A DNA stretch of 64,000 nt from Streptomyces sp. AC555_RSS877 (GCF_019049245.1 NZ_JAGMUK010000221.1:62001-126000), one strand, 5' to 3'. Shown: positions 16,934 through 25,477, counted from the first letter of the stretch. Notes: a model not told the origin generated them from the letters alone. Numbers and translations: made by a program.

Positions 16934-18139
16934 TCAGCGTGCGGAGCCCGCCTTCCACCGGCCCCATGGCATGTTCCAGCCGTTGAGGCCGTTGTCGGGG
17001 GCGATCGTCCTGTCGTCGGAGTTCTTCACCACGACCACGTCACCGACGAGGGAGTGGTCGTAGAACCAGGCACCGTCCTGGCCGGCGTCGTCACCGCCCC
17101 GGACGTCGTTCAGCCCCACGCAGCCGTGACTGATGTTGGACCGGCCGAACACCGAGTCCGCGCCCCAGTAGTTGCCGTGGATGAACGTGCCGGAGGTGGA
17201 CAGGCGCATCGCGTGCGGGACGTCGGGGATGTCGTACTCGCCGGCGAACCCCACGGTGGCTCCGTTCATCCGGGTGCTGATCAGCTTCTCCGATATGACC
17301 ATCCGGCCGTTCCAGGTCGGCGAGTTCGCCGCGCCCGCCGTGATGGGCAGGGTCTTGAGGGTCTTGCCGTCACGGACGACCGTCATCCGGTGCGCGGAGG
17401 CGTCCACGGTGGAGACCTGGCTGCGGCCGACGGTGAAGCGGACGGTTCTGTCCTGTTCGCCGTAGGCGCCCTCGGCACCCTTGACTCCGTCGAGGCGGAT
17501 TTTGACGGTGACGGTCGAGTTGGCCTTCCAGTAGTGCCGCGGACGGAAGTCGACGCGCCGCGCGCCGAACCAGTGCCCGACGACGGGTTGTCCACTGCTC
17601 GCACTGACCTCGATGGCGGACTCGACGGCTTTCTTGTCGGTGATCGCCTTGTCGAAGGTGAACGAGACCGGCATGCCGACGCCGACCGTGGTTCCGTTGT
17701 CCGGGGTGAACGTGCCGGTGAAGCGGTCGGTTTCGGCGACGGTCGTGAACGCGACCTTCTTCGTCGTCCGGTGACCGCCGTAGCCCGCGGCCACCACGGT
17801 CAGCCGGTAGGCGGTGCCGTGTTCGAGGGGGGCGTCGGGGGCCCAGCTCCCGCCGTTCGAGGAGAGGGCGCCGCGCACTGCCCGGCCCGCCTCGGTGGCC
17901 AGGGAGACCTCGGCGATCCGCCCCGCCTCCACCCCGACTCGGCCGCCACGCTTGACGGAGACGTGCTTCTGCCCGTCGGTGGCGTTCAGGCGTATGCGCG
18001 GTGGGGCGGCGGTTCCGGAAGCGGCGGGCAGCCCCTCGGTGCGGTCGCTGTCGCGTGCCGGCCCGGGGTTGCAGCCGGCCAGAAGACATGCCGAGACCGA
18101 CAGGGCGGCCAGGGCGAGGGCGGGGCGGGTGCGGTGCAT
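16934..18139 (-). CDS. L,D-transpeptidase with Ig-like domains (lipoprotein)
   Basis: A 401-residue lipoprotein (signal ends LLAGC, residues 19-23). Two Ig-like domains (about 50-135 and 140-240) precede the YkuD catalytic domain with 'FIHGNYW' and 'SNISHGCVGL' (C340 the nucleophile). This is the layout of mycobacterial LdtMt2-type enzymes, which make 3-3 cross-links in peptidoglycan and resist most penicillins. The second Ig-like domain matches the family's 'NGTTVGVGMPVSFTFDKAI'. A two-component system faces it across a 232-bp gap, a likely regulator. Confidence 0.9.
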   Translation of the reverse strand: MHRTRPALALAALSVSACLLAGCNPGPARDSDRTEGLPAASGTAAPPRIRLNATDGQKHVSVKRGGRVGVEAGRIAEVSLATEAGRAVRGALSSNGGSWAPDAPLEHGTAYRLTVVAAGYGGHRTTKKVAFTTVAETDRFTGTFTPDNGTTVGVGMPVSFTFDKAITDKKAVESAIEVSASSGQPVVGHWFGARRVDFRPRHYWKANSTVTVKIRLDGVKGAEGAYGEQDRTVRFTVGRSQVSTVDASAHRMTVVRDGKTLKTLPITAGAANSPTWNGRMVISEKLISTRMNGATVGFAGEYDIPDVPHAMRLSTSGTFIHGNYWGADSVFGRSNISHGCVGLNDVRGGDDAGQDGAWFYDHSLVGDVVVVKNSDDRTIAPDNGLNGWNMPWGRWKAGSAR

Positions 18140-18371
18140 GGGGTCTCCGTCGTTCGCGTCGAGTGGCCTGTCCCACCGAGTCGGGGAAGGCGGCCCCGGG
18201 TTCGAGCGGCAGGGGCGTTCGGCGCCGTCCGGCGTGCCTGTGCCGCGCCGGTGCCCGGCAAGACCGAGGCCGGGAACCCAGCCTGGCGTCCGGATATCAG
18301 GAAGTTGTCAGGATGTGGGAAGGCCCTCAGACAGCCCTGGACGGGGCTCACACGCGCTTACAGTCAGCGGC

Positions 18372-19061
18372 GTGTGCGCACATATTCTGGTCGCGGAAGA
18401 CGACCCCTTACAGGCCGAACTCATACGACGGCTGCTGCTTCAGGAGGGTCACACCGCCGTGGTGGTCGGCGACGGGCGGGCCGCGATCGACGAGGCCAGG
18501 AGCCGCAGACCCGACCTGGTCGTCCTGGACCTGATGCTGCCCGCTGTCGACGGTCTCGGCGTGTGCCGGGTGCTGCGGCGGGACGGGGACGTACCCGTCC
18601 TCATGCTCACCGCGCGCTCCGCCGAGGACGACGTCCTGCTCGGCCTGGAGCTCGGCGCGGACGACTACATGACCAAGCCGTACAGCCCACGGGAACTGCT
18701 CGCCCGCATCCGCACCGTGCTGCGCCGCACCCTCCGCCCCACCGACGACTCCCCGGTGCTGCGGGCAGGCGGCATCACCGTCGACCCCGAACGGCACGAG
18801 GTCACCCGCGACGGCGTCCCCGTCCCCTGCACTCCCGGTGAGTTCGCCATCCTGCACGCGATGACCGCGGAACCCGAGCGGGTCTTCACGCGCCGTCAAC
18901 TGCTGCGGCACACCCGGGGACTCGACCGTGCCTCCACCGAGCGCGCCATCGACGTACACATCATGAACCTGCGCAAGAAGATCGAGGCCGACCCGCGCAG
19001 ACCCGTCCGGCTGCTGACCGTCTTCGGCGTCGGCTACAAGCTCACCGGGCAGCCGTCATGA
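18372..19061 (+). CDS. OmpR/PhoB-family response regulator
   Basis: A 229-residue regulator with receiver residues D10/D11, phospho-acceptor D53 ('VVLDLMLP') and K102 ('MTKPYSP'), followed by a winged helix ('FTRRQLLRHTRG', 'RAIDVHIMNLRKKIE', 'VFGVGYKL'). GTG 18372 is used because it precedes 'AHILVAEDD' by two codons; longer frames lack homology. The stop overlaps the kinase start as ATGA. It probably controls envelope genes; the divergent L,D-transpeptidase is the obvious candidate. Confidence 0.92.
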   Translation: MCAHILVAEDDPLQAELIRRLLLQEGHTAVVVGDGRAAIDEARSRRPDLVVLDLMLPAVDGLGVCRVLRRDGDVPVLMLTARSAEDDVLLGLELGADDYMTKPYSPRELLARIRTVLRRTLRPTDDSPVLRAGGITVDPERHEVTRDGVPVPCTPGEFAILHAMTAEPERVFTRRQLLRHTRGLDRASTERAIDVHIMNLRKKIEADPRRPVRLLTVFGVGYKLTGQPS

Positions 19062-20878
19062 CGCCCGCCCCCCGCATACCCTGGCGCAAGAGTCTGCTGG
19101 TGCGGCTGCTTCTCACGTCCGTCGCCATCGCCGTGGTCTCCGTGGGCGCCACCGCCTGGCTGGCAGTGCAGACCACCACGCGGGCCATCCAGGAAGAGCG
19201 CGGTCAGGTGCTCTCCGACGACAGCGACATCCTGCGGCGGCTCAGCGGCTTCGCCGCGACCCACGCCGACTGGGACGGTGTGGAGGCGTCGGTGCGCGAT
19301 CTCTCCCGCACCATGGGACGGCGCATCGCCCTGACGACAGAAGCCGGACGCACGATCGCCGACTCCGCCGCCCCCGGCACCGCGCTGCCCGCCCGCGCCT
19401 CGGCCACCGTCGACCCGCTGAACACCGACACCTTCACCGAACCGGGGGCCCAGCTCGCCGGGATCGACCCGCGGGCGGTGGGGCCGTATCTGCTCCCGGC
19501 GGCAGAGCGGACACGGGTGCGGGCGCTCGCCGAGAAGCGCCTGACGTGCGTGCGCAAGCACCTGGGCGGCGGTGGCGTCCGAGAGCTCCCCAGCGGCCGC
19601 ACCCTGGTCATCGCCGACGGCGGAGAGACATCCGTGCCCCCGCAGTGCGCGGACGGCACGCTCAACACCCCCACCCCCACCGAACAGAGGGCTCTGGACG
19701 CACTCTCCGCGCTGACCGTTCCGTGCTTCCGCCCCGTCGGCGGGAAGGCGGCCAACCCCCTGGCCGGCATCGGAATCGACGTCACACCCGGCTTCACCGC
19801 CGCGGCCAAGGACCCCGGCCGCCGGCTCGGCGGCAGCCGGCAGACACAGAACTGTGTCGAGGACGCGCGCCGCACCCAACTCGACCCGCACGTCGCGCCC
19901 AGAGCGCGGCTCTATCTGGGCGCCCTCGGCCAACAGCCCGTGGGCTTCGACCTCTCCCCCGCCAACAAGGGCAAGATCGTCGGCGTCGCGAGTCTGGTCC
20001 TGGTGGTCACCGTCGCCATGACGACCGTGGTCGCCATCCGCCTCGTCCGCCCCCTGCGAGCCCTGACGGCCGCGGCCCAGCAGCCGCCGCAGCGGCACAC
20101 ACGCGTCGCGGTCACCACCAAGGACGAGACCGGCTACCTGGCCGCCGCCTTCAACGACCTCACCGCACGCCGCCAACAGCTGGAGACCCAACGCAAGGCC
20201 ATGGTCAGCGACATCGCGCACGAACTGCGGACCCCGCTGACCAACATCCGCGGCTGGCTGGAGGTCACCCGCGACGGACTGGTCGAGCCGGACCCGGAAC
20301 TCATCGCCTCCCTGCACGACGAGGCACTTCTCCTGCAGCACATCATCGACGATCTTCAGGACCTCGCCGCCGCCGACGCCGGCACCCTGGCACTGCACCC
20401 TGAACCCGTACGCGCGGACGACCTCGTCGCCCAGACGGTGTCGGCCCACCGCACCCGGGCGGAGTCCTCGGACATCCGCCTGCGCACCCACACCGATCCC
20501 GACCTCGTCCTGGACGCCGACCCGGTGAGGATGCGGCAGGTCCTGGGCAACCTGACCTCCAACGCGCTCCGGCACACCCCCGCGGGCGGCACGGTCACCC
20601 TCACCGCCCGTCAAACCGGCGACCTGGCCGTCCTCACCGTGGAGGACACCGGCAGCGGCATCGCCGCCGAGGACCTCCCCCACGTCTTCGAGCGTTTCTG
20701 GCGGGCCGAGAAGTCCCGCAGCAGACGCACCGGCGGCAGCGGACTGGGCCTGTCCATCGTCCGCCAGTTCGTCGAGGCACACGAGGGAACCGTCACCGTC
20801 GGCAGTGAACCCGGCAAGGGTTGCGTCTTCACCATCAGGCTCCACCCGGCCCGGCACACGGACCGACGCACCCCATGA
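19058..20878 (+). CDS. sensor histidine kinase
   Basis: A 606-residue membrane kinase. Helix 1 (about 14-37) and helix 2 (about 303-325) enclose a large extracytoplasmic sensor of about 265 residues with several cysteines (in 'LTCVRKHL', 'PPQCADG', 'VPCFRPV' and 'QNCVED'), possibly paired as disulfides. HAMP, HisKA (H-box 'SDIAHELRTPLTN'), N-box 'LGNLTSNALRH' and G-boxes 'DTGSGIA' and 'GGSGLGLSIV' follow in order. It phosphorylates the regulator encoded just upstream. The large Cys-rich sensor suggests a secreted ligand or redox cue. Confidence 0.92.
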   Translation: MTPAPRIPWRKSLLVRLLLTSVAIAVVSVGATAWLAVQTTTRAIQEERGQVLSDDSDILRRLSGFAATHADWDGVEASVRDLSRTMGRRIALTTEAGRTIADSAAPGTALPARASATVDPLNTDTFTEPGAQLAGIDPRAVGPYLLPAAERTRVRALAEKRLTCVRKHLGGGGVRELPSGRTLVIADGGETSVPPQCADGTLNTPTPTEQRALDALSALTVPCFRPVGGKAANPLAGIGIDVTPGFTAAAKDPGRRLGGSRQTQNCVEDARRTQLDPHVAPRARLYLGALGQQPVGFDLSPANKGKIVGVASLVLVVTVAMTTVVAIRLVRPLRALTAAAQQPPQRHTRVAVTTKDETGYLAAAFNDLTARRQQLETQRKAMVSDIAHELRTPLTNIRGWLEVTRDGLVEPDPELIASLHDEALLLQHIIDDLQDLAAADAGTLALHPEPVRADDLVAQTVSAHRTRAESSDIRLRTHTDPDLVLDADPVRMRQVLGNLTSNALRHTPAGGTVTLTARQTGDLAVLTVEDTGSGIAAEDLPHVFERFWRAEKSRSRRTGGSGLGLSIVRQFVEAHEGTVTVGSEPGKGCVFTIRLHPARHTDRRTP

Positions 20879-20904
20879 GGTGCGCCGCATGAGGCACGGC
20901 CGAT

Positions 20905-21056
20905 ACGTGCCCACGACGTGCCCTTCAGTACGGACAACCGCGGCCAACAGCGGTAGCAACCCGCCCTGCCACGACCCACTTCGAGTCAGGTATGCGCGGG
21001 TCGAAGGCCGTGCCCTCGTCCAAGCGCCGTCGCTTCCCAAGCTGAGAGCGCGAGTT
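20905..21056 (+). repeat. integrative-element arm and partial tRNA-Gly core, copy B
   Basis: The order of motifs matches copy A: CGGACAACCGCGGCCAACAG, then CAAGCGCCGT, then CTTCCCAAGCTGAGAG of the tRNA core (21033-21048). The core breaks off after GCGAGTT, so the T-arm and acceptor end are lost. It starts about 25 bp after the kinase stop. Confidence 0.6.
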
Positions 21057-21117
21057 ACTCGATCTTGAGTCGCGGTGTCGCGCAGCGCTCGCCGCCTCAG
21101 GCACCAGGCTGCCCGTA

Positions 21118-21312
21118 ATGGAGATCAAAGTCTGCAGCGTTAAATCAGCATTCTGTGATCTTCCGACCTTCGACTGTGACGTGCTCGTAGCTCCCGGCAG
21201 CGATCTGCGCGTCGTCGCCTATACCGCCGCTGCTGGCAGCGACGCCGCCGACCGGCTCAGGCTGCTCAACGTCATCGGCACCCAGACCATGACCGAAGAC
21301 AACATCCGGTGA
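21118..21312 (+). pseudogene. remnant of an XRE/MmyB-type regulator (C-terminus)
   Basis: The frame contains 'DLRVVAYTAAAGSDAADRLRLLNVIG', which resembles the end of the MmyB-like ligand-binding domain found in Streptomyces helix-turn-helix regulators ('..TAEPGSP...LRLL..'). The DNA-binding half is absent and nothing upstream supplies it. I read it as a decayed fragment next to an attachment-site copy. Recognition rests on a short stretch. Confidence 0.4.
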
Positions 21313-21789
21313 CAGCAGTCGCCGGGCGCACTCGACCCCCATGGCCGCAGCCCGGCGTACCGACCACCGACGACGGCTCGCTGTCAACGCCGACGGGCGG
21401 GAAGTCGCCTGTCGGTGCGGTGGGTTGGAGGTACACACCGAGGCTCGGTATGCCCGTGGCCTCGGTGAGATGCCAGCCGAGCGGGGCCGTGGTGGCCGAC
21501 AGCAGGAGAAGATCCGTGCCGTCGGCCACCGCGTCGGCGAACCCCTGGCCCAGTTCGGTGGTGAACGCGGCGGCGGCGCGCATCAGGTCACGCCTGCTCC
21601 TTACGCCTCCGTGGCCCGTGTGTCGGCGGGCAGGCGGCGGAATTCCAGCCCGGCCTCGCGTACGAGGGGCGCGAAGGCGTTCGTGGTGGCCAGGGCGACG
21701 TCGTATCCGGCACGGCGCAGTTCGGCGCCCAGGCCGGTGTAGGGCGCGACGTCACCGCGCGATCCGGCCGCGGCGATCAGGATTCTCAT
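21300..21789 (-). pseudogene. glycosyltransferase remnant (MGT/GT-B type)
   Basis: It starts at ATG 21789 as 'MRILIAAAGSRGDVAPYTGL', the typical opening of actinobacterial macrolide/antibiotic glycosyltransferases, but meets a stop at 21601-21603 after 62 residues. The next part continues in another frame ('FTTELGQGFADAVADGTDLLLL', 'IPSLGVYLQPTAPTGDFPP') and fades near 21300, before the nucleotide-sugar-binding C-terminal half. So it is frameshifted and truncated. Its start overlaps the MerR-type regulator's stop (ATGA), showing the two once formed an operon. Confidence 0.75.
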
Positions 21790-22595
21790 CGGTCCTCTCG
21801 GTCTTTCTGGGAGTCGGTACGGGAACCGGTGCGGCGGGAGGCGTTGGCGTGGACCGCCTCGCACAGATAGGCGGCGAGGCCCGCGCGTTGCTGCGACGGC
21901 GGTACGACGAGGGCGAAGGCGCGCGGGTCGGCGGCGAAGTCGTCCGCGATGCGCCGGTGCATGTCCGGCGGGCAGGGGGTGAACCAGCGTGTGAGGTGCC
22001 CGCGGTGTTCCTCGGCGAGGTCCATGGCCCGCTCGCCGTCGGCCGGCTCAGCGTCGTCGAAGACCGCGAGCAAGCCCGTACGCCAGGCGGCGGCCTCGCC
22101 CATGAGCTGCCGCCAGTCCTCCTTGGTGTGGGCGTTCGCGCGCTCCATCGCCTCACGGTGCCCCTCCGAGTGCCGCCACTTCGACTCGGCCTCGGTGGCG
22201 TAGCTGAGGTCGAAGGTGATCTCGCCGAAGACGTCGAAGCGTTCCTCGGGAGTCAGCGATACCCCGGTCCGCTGGACCTCGATGGCCCGCTCCGTGACCT
22301 CGGCCAGCCGCTGAAGCCTGGCGATCTCCTCCCTCAACTGCCTTTGCCGGGCGTGTAGATGCTCCAGAGCACCCGTTTGGGAATCCGTGAGAATGGCGGC
22401 GATCTCGTCGAGCGGGAAATCCAGTGCCCGGTAGAAGAGGATCTGCTGGAGCCGGGCCAGGTCGGCGTCGCTGTAAAGGCGATAGCCGGCGTGGCTGCGG
22501 CCGCTGGGTGAGAGCAACCCAGCCTTGTCGTAGTGATGCAACGTACGCACGGTCACCCCGGCGAGTGAGGAGACCTGACCCACGGAGTAGCCCAT
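21786..22595 (-). CDS. MerR-family regulator with TipAS-like domain
   Basis: A 269-residue regulator. Residues 1-70 form the MerR winged helix ('YSVGQVSSLAGVTVRTLHHYDKAG'), followed by the dimerisation coiled coil (about 75-115). The C-terminal half matches the TipAS antibiotic-recognition domain ('FGEITFDLSYATEAESKW', 'HREAMERANAHTKEDW'). In TipA this domain covalently traps thiopeptide antibiotics and the protein activates its own promoter. A MerR-type promoter with a 19-bp spacer lies upstream. The coupled glycosyltransferase is broken, so the modern target may be only its own promoter or genes elsewhere. Confidence 0.88.
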   Translation of the reverse strand: MGYSVGQVSSLAGVTVRTLHHYDKAGLLSPSGRSHAGYRLYSDADLARLQQILFYRALDFPLDEIAAILTDSQTGALEHLHARQRQLREEIARLQRLAEVTERAIEVQRTGVSLTPEERFDVFGEITFDLSYATEAESKWRHSEGHREAMERANAHTKEDWRQLMGEAAAWRTGLLAVFDDAEPADGERAMDLAEEHRGHLTRWFTPCPPDMHRRIADDFAADPRAFALVVPPSQQRAGLAAYLCEAVHANASRRTGSRTDSQKDREDR

Positions 22596-22619
22596 GCACC
22601 TGCCCTTTCATCCGACCCC

Positions 22620-22650
22620 AGCCTCAAGCCTGACGTAAGGGGAGGGTCAA
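22620..22650 (-). promoter_or_regulatory. MerR-type autoregulated promoter
   Basis: On the minus strand TTGACC (22650-22645) and GAGGCT (22625-22620) are separated by 19 bp, the long spacer typical of promoters untwisted by MerR proteins. The dyad CCTGACGTAAGG (22629-22640, one mismatched pair) sits inside the spacer. It lies 25-55 bp from the tipA-like start. Confidence 0.55.
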
Positions 22651-22839
22651 GCGGCTCGCCCCCATCGCTCGGTTCACCGCACTGAGCCTCCGCCAACTTG
22701 AAAAAGCAGGCCAGAGGGCTGGTGTGATCGGTTCTCGGGTCACTCACGCTGACCGTGGGCGGCTGTCTGCGCAGTAGATCGTCCGTCAGGCTGCGGTGTA
22801 TTGCCGGCGCCAACGGCCCGGGGTGGCAAATCTCCCTGC

Positions 22840-23340
22840 TCACTGCGGCAGGTTGGCCTCGTCCGCCTTGCGGAAGATGTCTCCGCACGTGGGGGAGGGC
22901 ACCGACTCGCGGGCTGCAAGGACGGTCAGCGTACGGCGCACTTCCGTGCTCAGCCGAAGGAGCTGGAGACTGGTCTGGCCGCCCTTATAGGCGTACAGGC
23001 GGAAGACGTTGACCGCGATTTCGTCGCGGTCGTCGGCGAAGGTGTCTGGGAGCCCGGCGAGTAGTTCGAAGTCTTGCTTGCCGGTCGCCGCGTCGGCCAC
23101 GGCGCCCAGGGGCAGGGTCTCGCACTCTGATGCGGACAAGGAAGTGTCCACTGCGACAGCGTGGGCGGCCAAGGCCGCGAAGACCTCAATGAATCGTTCC
23201 GCCACCGCCACGTCAATACCCCAGGAGTGCAGCCGCTCTCGGCGGCGATCCTGGCCCCGCGCCGTCCTGGCCGCCGAACGCAAGGAACGCGCCCGCATCT
23301 TAAGCGCCATCTCGCAGCTGGCTTCCTGGCAGAAGGACAA
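22840..23340 (-). CDS. hypothetical protein, possibly a fragment
   Basis: An open frame of 166 residues with plausible protein character from about residue 35 ('GIDVAVAERFIEVFAALAAHAV', 'LPDTFADDRDEIAVNVFRLYAY'). I do not recognise a family. The first 35 residues are Arg-rich and look like non-coding translation, and no ribosome-binding site stands before the ATG, so it may be the tail of a longer lost gene. Codon third positions are less GC-biased than the neighbours. No signal peptide or membrane segment is visible. Confidence 0.3.
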   Translation of the reverse strand: MSFCQEASCEMALKMRARSLRSAARTARGQDRRRERLHSWGIDVAVAERFIEVFAALAAHAVAVDTSLSASECETLPLGAVADAATGKQDFELLAGLPDTFADDRDEIAVNVFRLYAYKGGQTSLQLLRLSTEVRRTLTVLAARESVPSPTCGDIFRKADEANLPQ

Positions 23341-23655
23341 CCGGGGCCCTCTACTTCCCGATGCCCTCGACCATCTGGACCGCCGAGCTGCCCAACCACC
23401 GTTCCGCGTCTTTGACTCGTTTCAATAATGTGGTCGCAGGCGCGATTTTTGTCCTGTTCTCGGCGCCGCGTGATGGTTGCGCAGCGGGAATCCCCGCGAG
23501 CCATCCGGACACGCAAGGAGGTCTCCGCAGCTCAAGGGGATGGGTCGGGCGAGTCCCCCGCCGCCGCGAGCGGTCACGGGTGCGAACGCGGGAAACCGAA
23601 CTGGCCAGTTCCATTGACGTACCCCTGACCGACATCTATCTTCTGCTCGAACTTG
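23341..23655. other. no intact gene; possible small remnant
   Basis: I see no supported gene. On the minus strand near 23354-23434 the short frame 'LLKRVKDAERWLGSSAVQM' looks protein-like and ends at a stop, but its family is not recognised and it has no upstream continuation. It is probably debris. Confidence 0.3.
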
Positions 23656-23679
23656 CGAACAACGTTCGATTTTTCGAAC
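23656..23679. promoter_or_regulatory. TTCGAAC-type palindromic operator
   Basis: GTTCGA-TTTT-TCGAAC (23664-23679) is a perfect 6-bp inverted repeat. An overlapping CGAAC-AAC-GTTCG arm pair starts at 23656. Palindromes of this kind precede plant-polysaccharide genes in Streptomyces, bound by LacI- or IclR-type repressors. The local AT content is unusually high. It lies about 290 bp upstream of the GH43 gene and 25 bp upstream of a small ORF. Confidence 0.5.
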
Positions 23680-23703
23680 CATGGCCGTCAAAGGAGACAG
23701 CCC

Positions 23704-23844
23704 ATGTTGCGCATCCGTCTCCGGCGCACTTCTGAGTCGGCTCCTCCGCCGACCGTCTCCGCCGCCTTCGTCACCCGGCCCGCCACCGCAGGGTCTCCGG
23801 TCCCTGCCAGGCTCACGCGGAAACCCGGGTTCGGCGGTCGCTGA
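23704..23844 (+). CDS. possible 46-residue leader ORF
   Basis: ATG 23704 has an excellent ribosome-binding site (AAAGGAGA, 7 bases upstream) just after the palindrome. The frame encodes a basic peptide ('MLRIRLRRTSESAPPPT...') of 46 residues without known relatives. It could be a leader peptide or the remaining 5' end of a lost gene. The ribosome-binding site is the main support. Confidence 0.3.
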   Translation: MLRIRLRRTSESAPPPTVSAAFVTRPATAGSPVPARLTRKPGFGGR

Positions 23845-23969
23845 CCGGCATGACGCGGCGTCCCACGTCGCGCGGGAACCAGCCCTGCCCCGACGGTACG
23901 GAGGCCGGGCCTCACCCTCGACCCCTCACCAGCACCTGATCAGTGCACTCCACAAAGACAGGAACCAAT

Positions 23970-25400
23970 ATGCCCGCGGTTCTCTCCAGGCTGGCGGCGA
24001 TATTCGTCGCCGCCTGCCTGCTCTTCACCGCCCAGGTCGTGACCGCACCTCAACGGGCCGCCGCCGCCGATCCGGGTTACCTGATGACGCACTTCATCGG
24101 GGAGGGGTCGACCGGTCAGCAGATGTACTTCTCGTACAGCGCGGACGGTCTGAACTGGACCGACCTCAACGGTGGGGGGATGACCCTGCGCTCCACCGTG
24201 GGCACGCGAGGGGTACGTGACCCCGCTCTGGTCCGCTCGCCCGACGGCAGCAAGTACTGGATCATCGCGACCGACCTGTGCATCGACTGCGGGCAGACGT
24301 GGAGCCAGTCCATCAACGACGGCAGCCGCAACCTCGTGGTGTGGGAGTCGACGGACCTGGTCACCTGGTCGCAGCCCTGGCTGCTCAACGTGGCCGGCCA
24401 GATCCCCGACGGACGCAACGCGTGGGCGCCGGAGGCCATCTGGGACCCGGCCGGCAACGACTACGTTCTGTACTGGGCGACGAACAAGCCCCTCAACGGC
24501 GCGACGAAGCACCGCATCTACTACGCCCGCACCACCGACTTCCGCTCCATCACCACCCCGCAGATCTACATCGACCGCCCCGGCACCCAGGAAATCATCG
24601 ACACCCAGATCGTCGAGGTCCCCTCCGGCGTCGGCAACTACCGCTACGTACGGGCCTCCGGCGACGGCCAGATCACCCTTGAGGGCAGCAACTCGATCCT
24701 CGGCACCTGGACCAACCTCGGCAACCTCTCCGGCATCGGCCTGACCGGCTCCCAGGTCGAGGGTCCGATGTGGATGAAGTTCCGCGACCGCAACGAGTGG
24801 ACGCTCTACCTCGACCAGTACGCGGCCGGAAAGGGATACATGCCGGTCACGACGACCAACCCGTCCGCCTCCGGCACCTACACGCTCCCGACGTCGGGAA
24901 CCTACTCCCTGGGCGGCACCAAGAAGCGCCACGGCTCGATCCTGAACCTGACGGCCGCCGAGGACGCCCGGATCCAGGCGCGCTGGGCGAACACCCCGGC
25001 CCAGCGGCTGCAGTCCTTCAACTTCCAGGACCGCTACGTGCGGCACACCAACTTCGACGTGCGCATCGACCAGAACGTCACCAACGACGACGCCAAGTTC
25101 CGGCCGCGACCGGGCCTGGCCGGCTCCGGCACCGTCTCCTTCGAGTCGGTCAACTTCCCCGGCTACTACCTGCGGCACTCCAACTACGACTTCCAGTTGG
25201 CCTACAACGACGGCACCGCCCAGTTCGCCGCGGACGCCACCTTCCGTCAGGTCGCCGGACTCGCCGACTCGTCCTGGTCCTCGTTCCAGTCGTACAACCA
25301 CCCCGACCGCTACATCCGCCACTACGCCTACCAGCTGAAGCTCGAACCGATCACCAACGCGACGGGACGCGGCGACGCCACCTTCCGTCTGACGAGCTGA
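23970..25400 (+). CDS. secreted family-43-like glycosidase with AbfB (CBM42) domain
   Basis: A 476-residue exported enzyme: signal peptide to about residue 32 ('LAAIFVAACLLFTAQVVT' ... ARAAA-like site), a five-bladed beta-propeller catalytic domain (about 35-330; 'GVRDPALVRSPDG', 'AWAPEAIWDP', 'IIDTQIVE', 'VEGPMWMKF'), and a C-terminal AbfB arabinofuranose-binding domain built from repeats like 'SFNFQDRYVRHTNFDVRI' and 'SVNFPGYYLRHSNYDFQL'. It should attack arabinose-containing plant polysaccharides. ATG 23970 follows ACAGGA at good spacing; GTG 23943 is a weaker alternative. It is likely controlled with the next gene by the upstream palindrome. Confidence 0.85.
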   Translation: MPAVLSRLAAIFVAACLLFTAQVVTAPQRAAAADPGYLMTHFIGEGSTGQQMYFSYSADGLNWTDLNGGGMTLRSTVGTRGVRDPALVRSPDGSKYWIIATDLCIDCGQTWSQSINDGSRNLVVWESTDLVTWSQPWLLNVAGQIPDGRNAWAPEAIWDPAGNDYVLYWATNKPLNGATKHRIYYARTTDFRSITTPQIYIDRPGTQEIIDTQIVEVPSGVGNYRYVRASGDGQITLEGSNSILGTWTNLGNLSGIGLTGSQVEGPMWMKFRDRNEWTLYLDQYAAGKGYMPVTTTNPSASGTYTLPTSGTYSLGGTKKRHGSILNLTAAEDARIQARWANTPAQRLQSFNFQDRYVRHTNFDVRIDQNVTNDDAKFRPRPGLAGSGTVSFESVNFPGYYLRHSNYDFQLAYNDGTAQFAADATFRQVAGLADSSWSSFQSYNHPDRYIRHYAYQLKLEPITNATGRGDATFRLTS

Positions 25401-25407
25401 CCTGACA

Positions 25408-25477
25408 GGGATGCCGGCGCCCTCGGGCGGCGCCCCACCTGCCGCCCGCCCTCAAGCGAGGAAGGCGCCGGCATCCC
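25408..25477 (+). terminator. long hairpin between the glycosidase genes
   Basis: GGGATGCCGGCGCC (25408-25421) pairs perfectly with GGCGCCGGCATCCC (25464-25477). A smaller nested stem GGGCGG/CCGCCC is inside. It begins 8 bp after the first GH43 stop and probably ends or attenuates that transcript before the second gene. Confidence 0.7.

Noticed and set aside
16892-18841. Long open frame on the plus strand opposite the L,D-transpeptidase gene
   Set aside because: It is the GC-bias shadow of the minus-strand gene; its translation has no recognisable domain and the opposite strand has full Ldt motifs.
19034-21040. Long minus-strand open frame opposite the histidine kinase
   Set aside because: Shadow of the kinase; product is low-complexity G/V/D/R sequence, and the kinase has all motifs.
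4947-21056. Active integrative element or prophage
   Set aside because: No integrase, excisionase, replication, transfer or phage structural genes are recognisable; only att scars and cargo remain.
23940-25322. Minus-strand open frame opposite the first GH43 gene
   Set aside because: Shadow frame without signal peptide or domains; GH43-AbfB assignment on the plus strand is solid.
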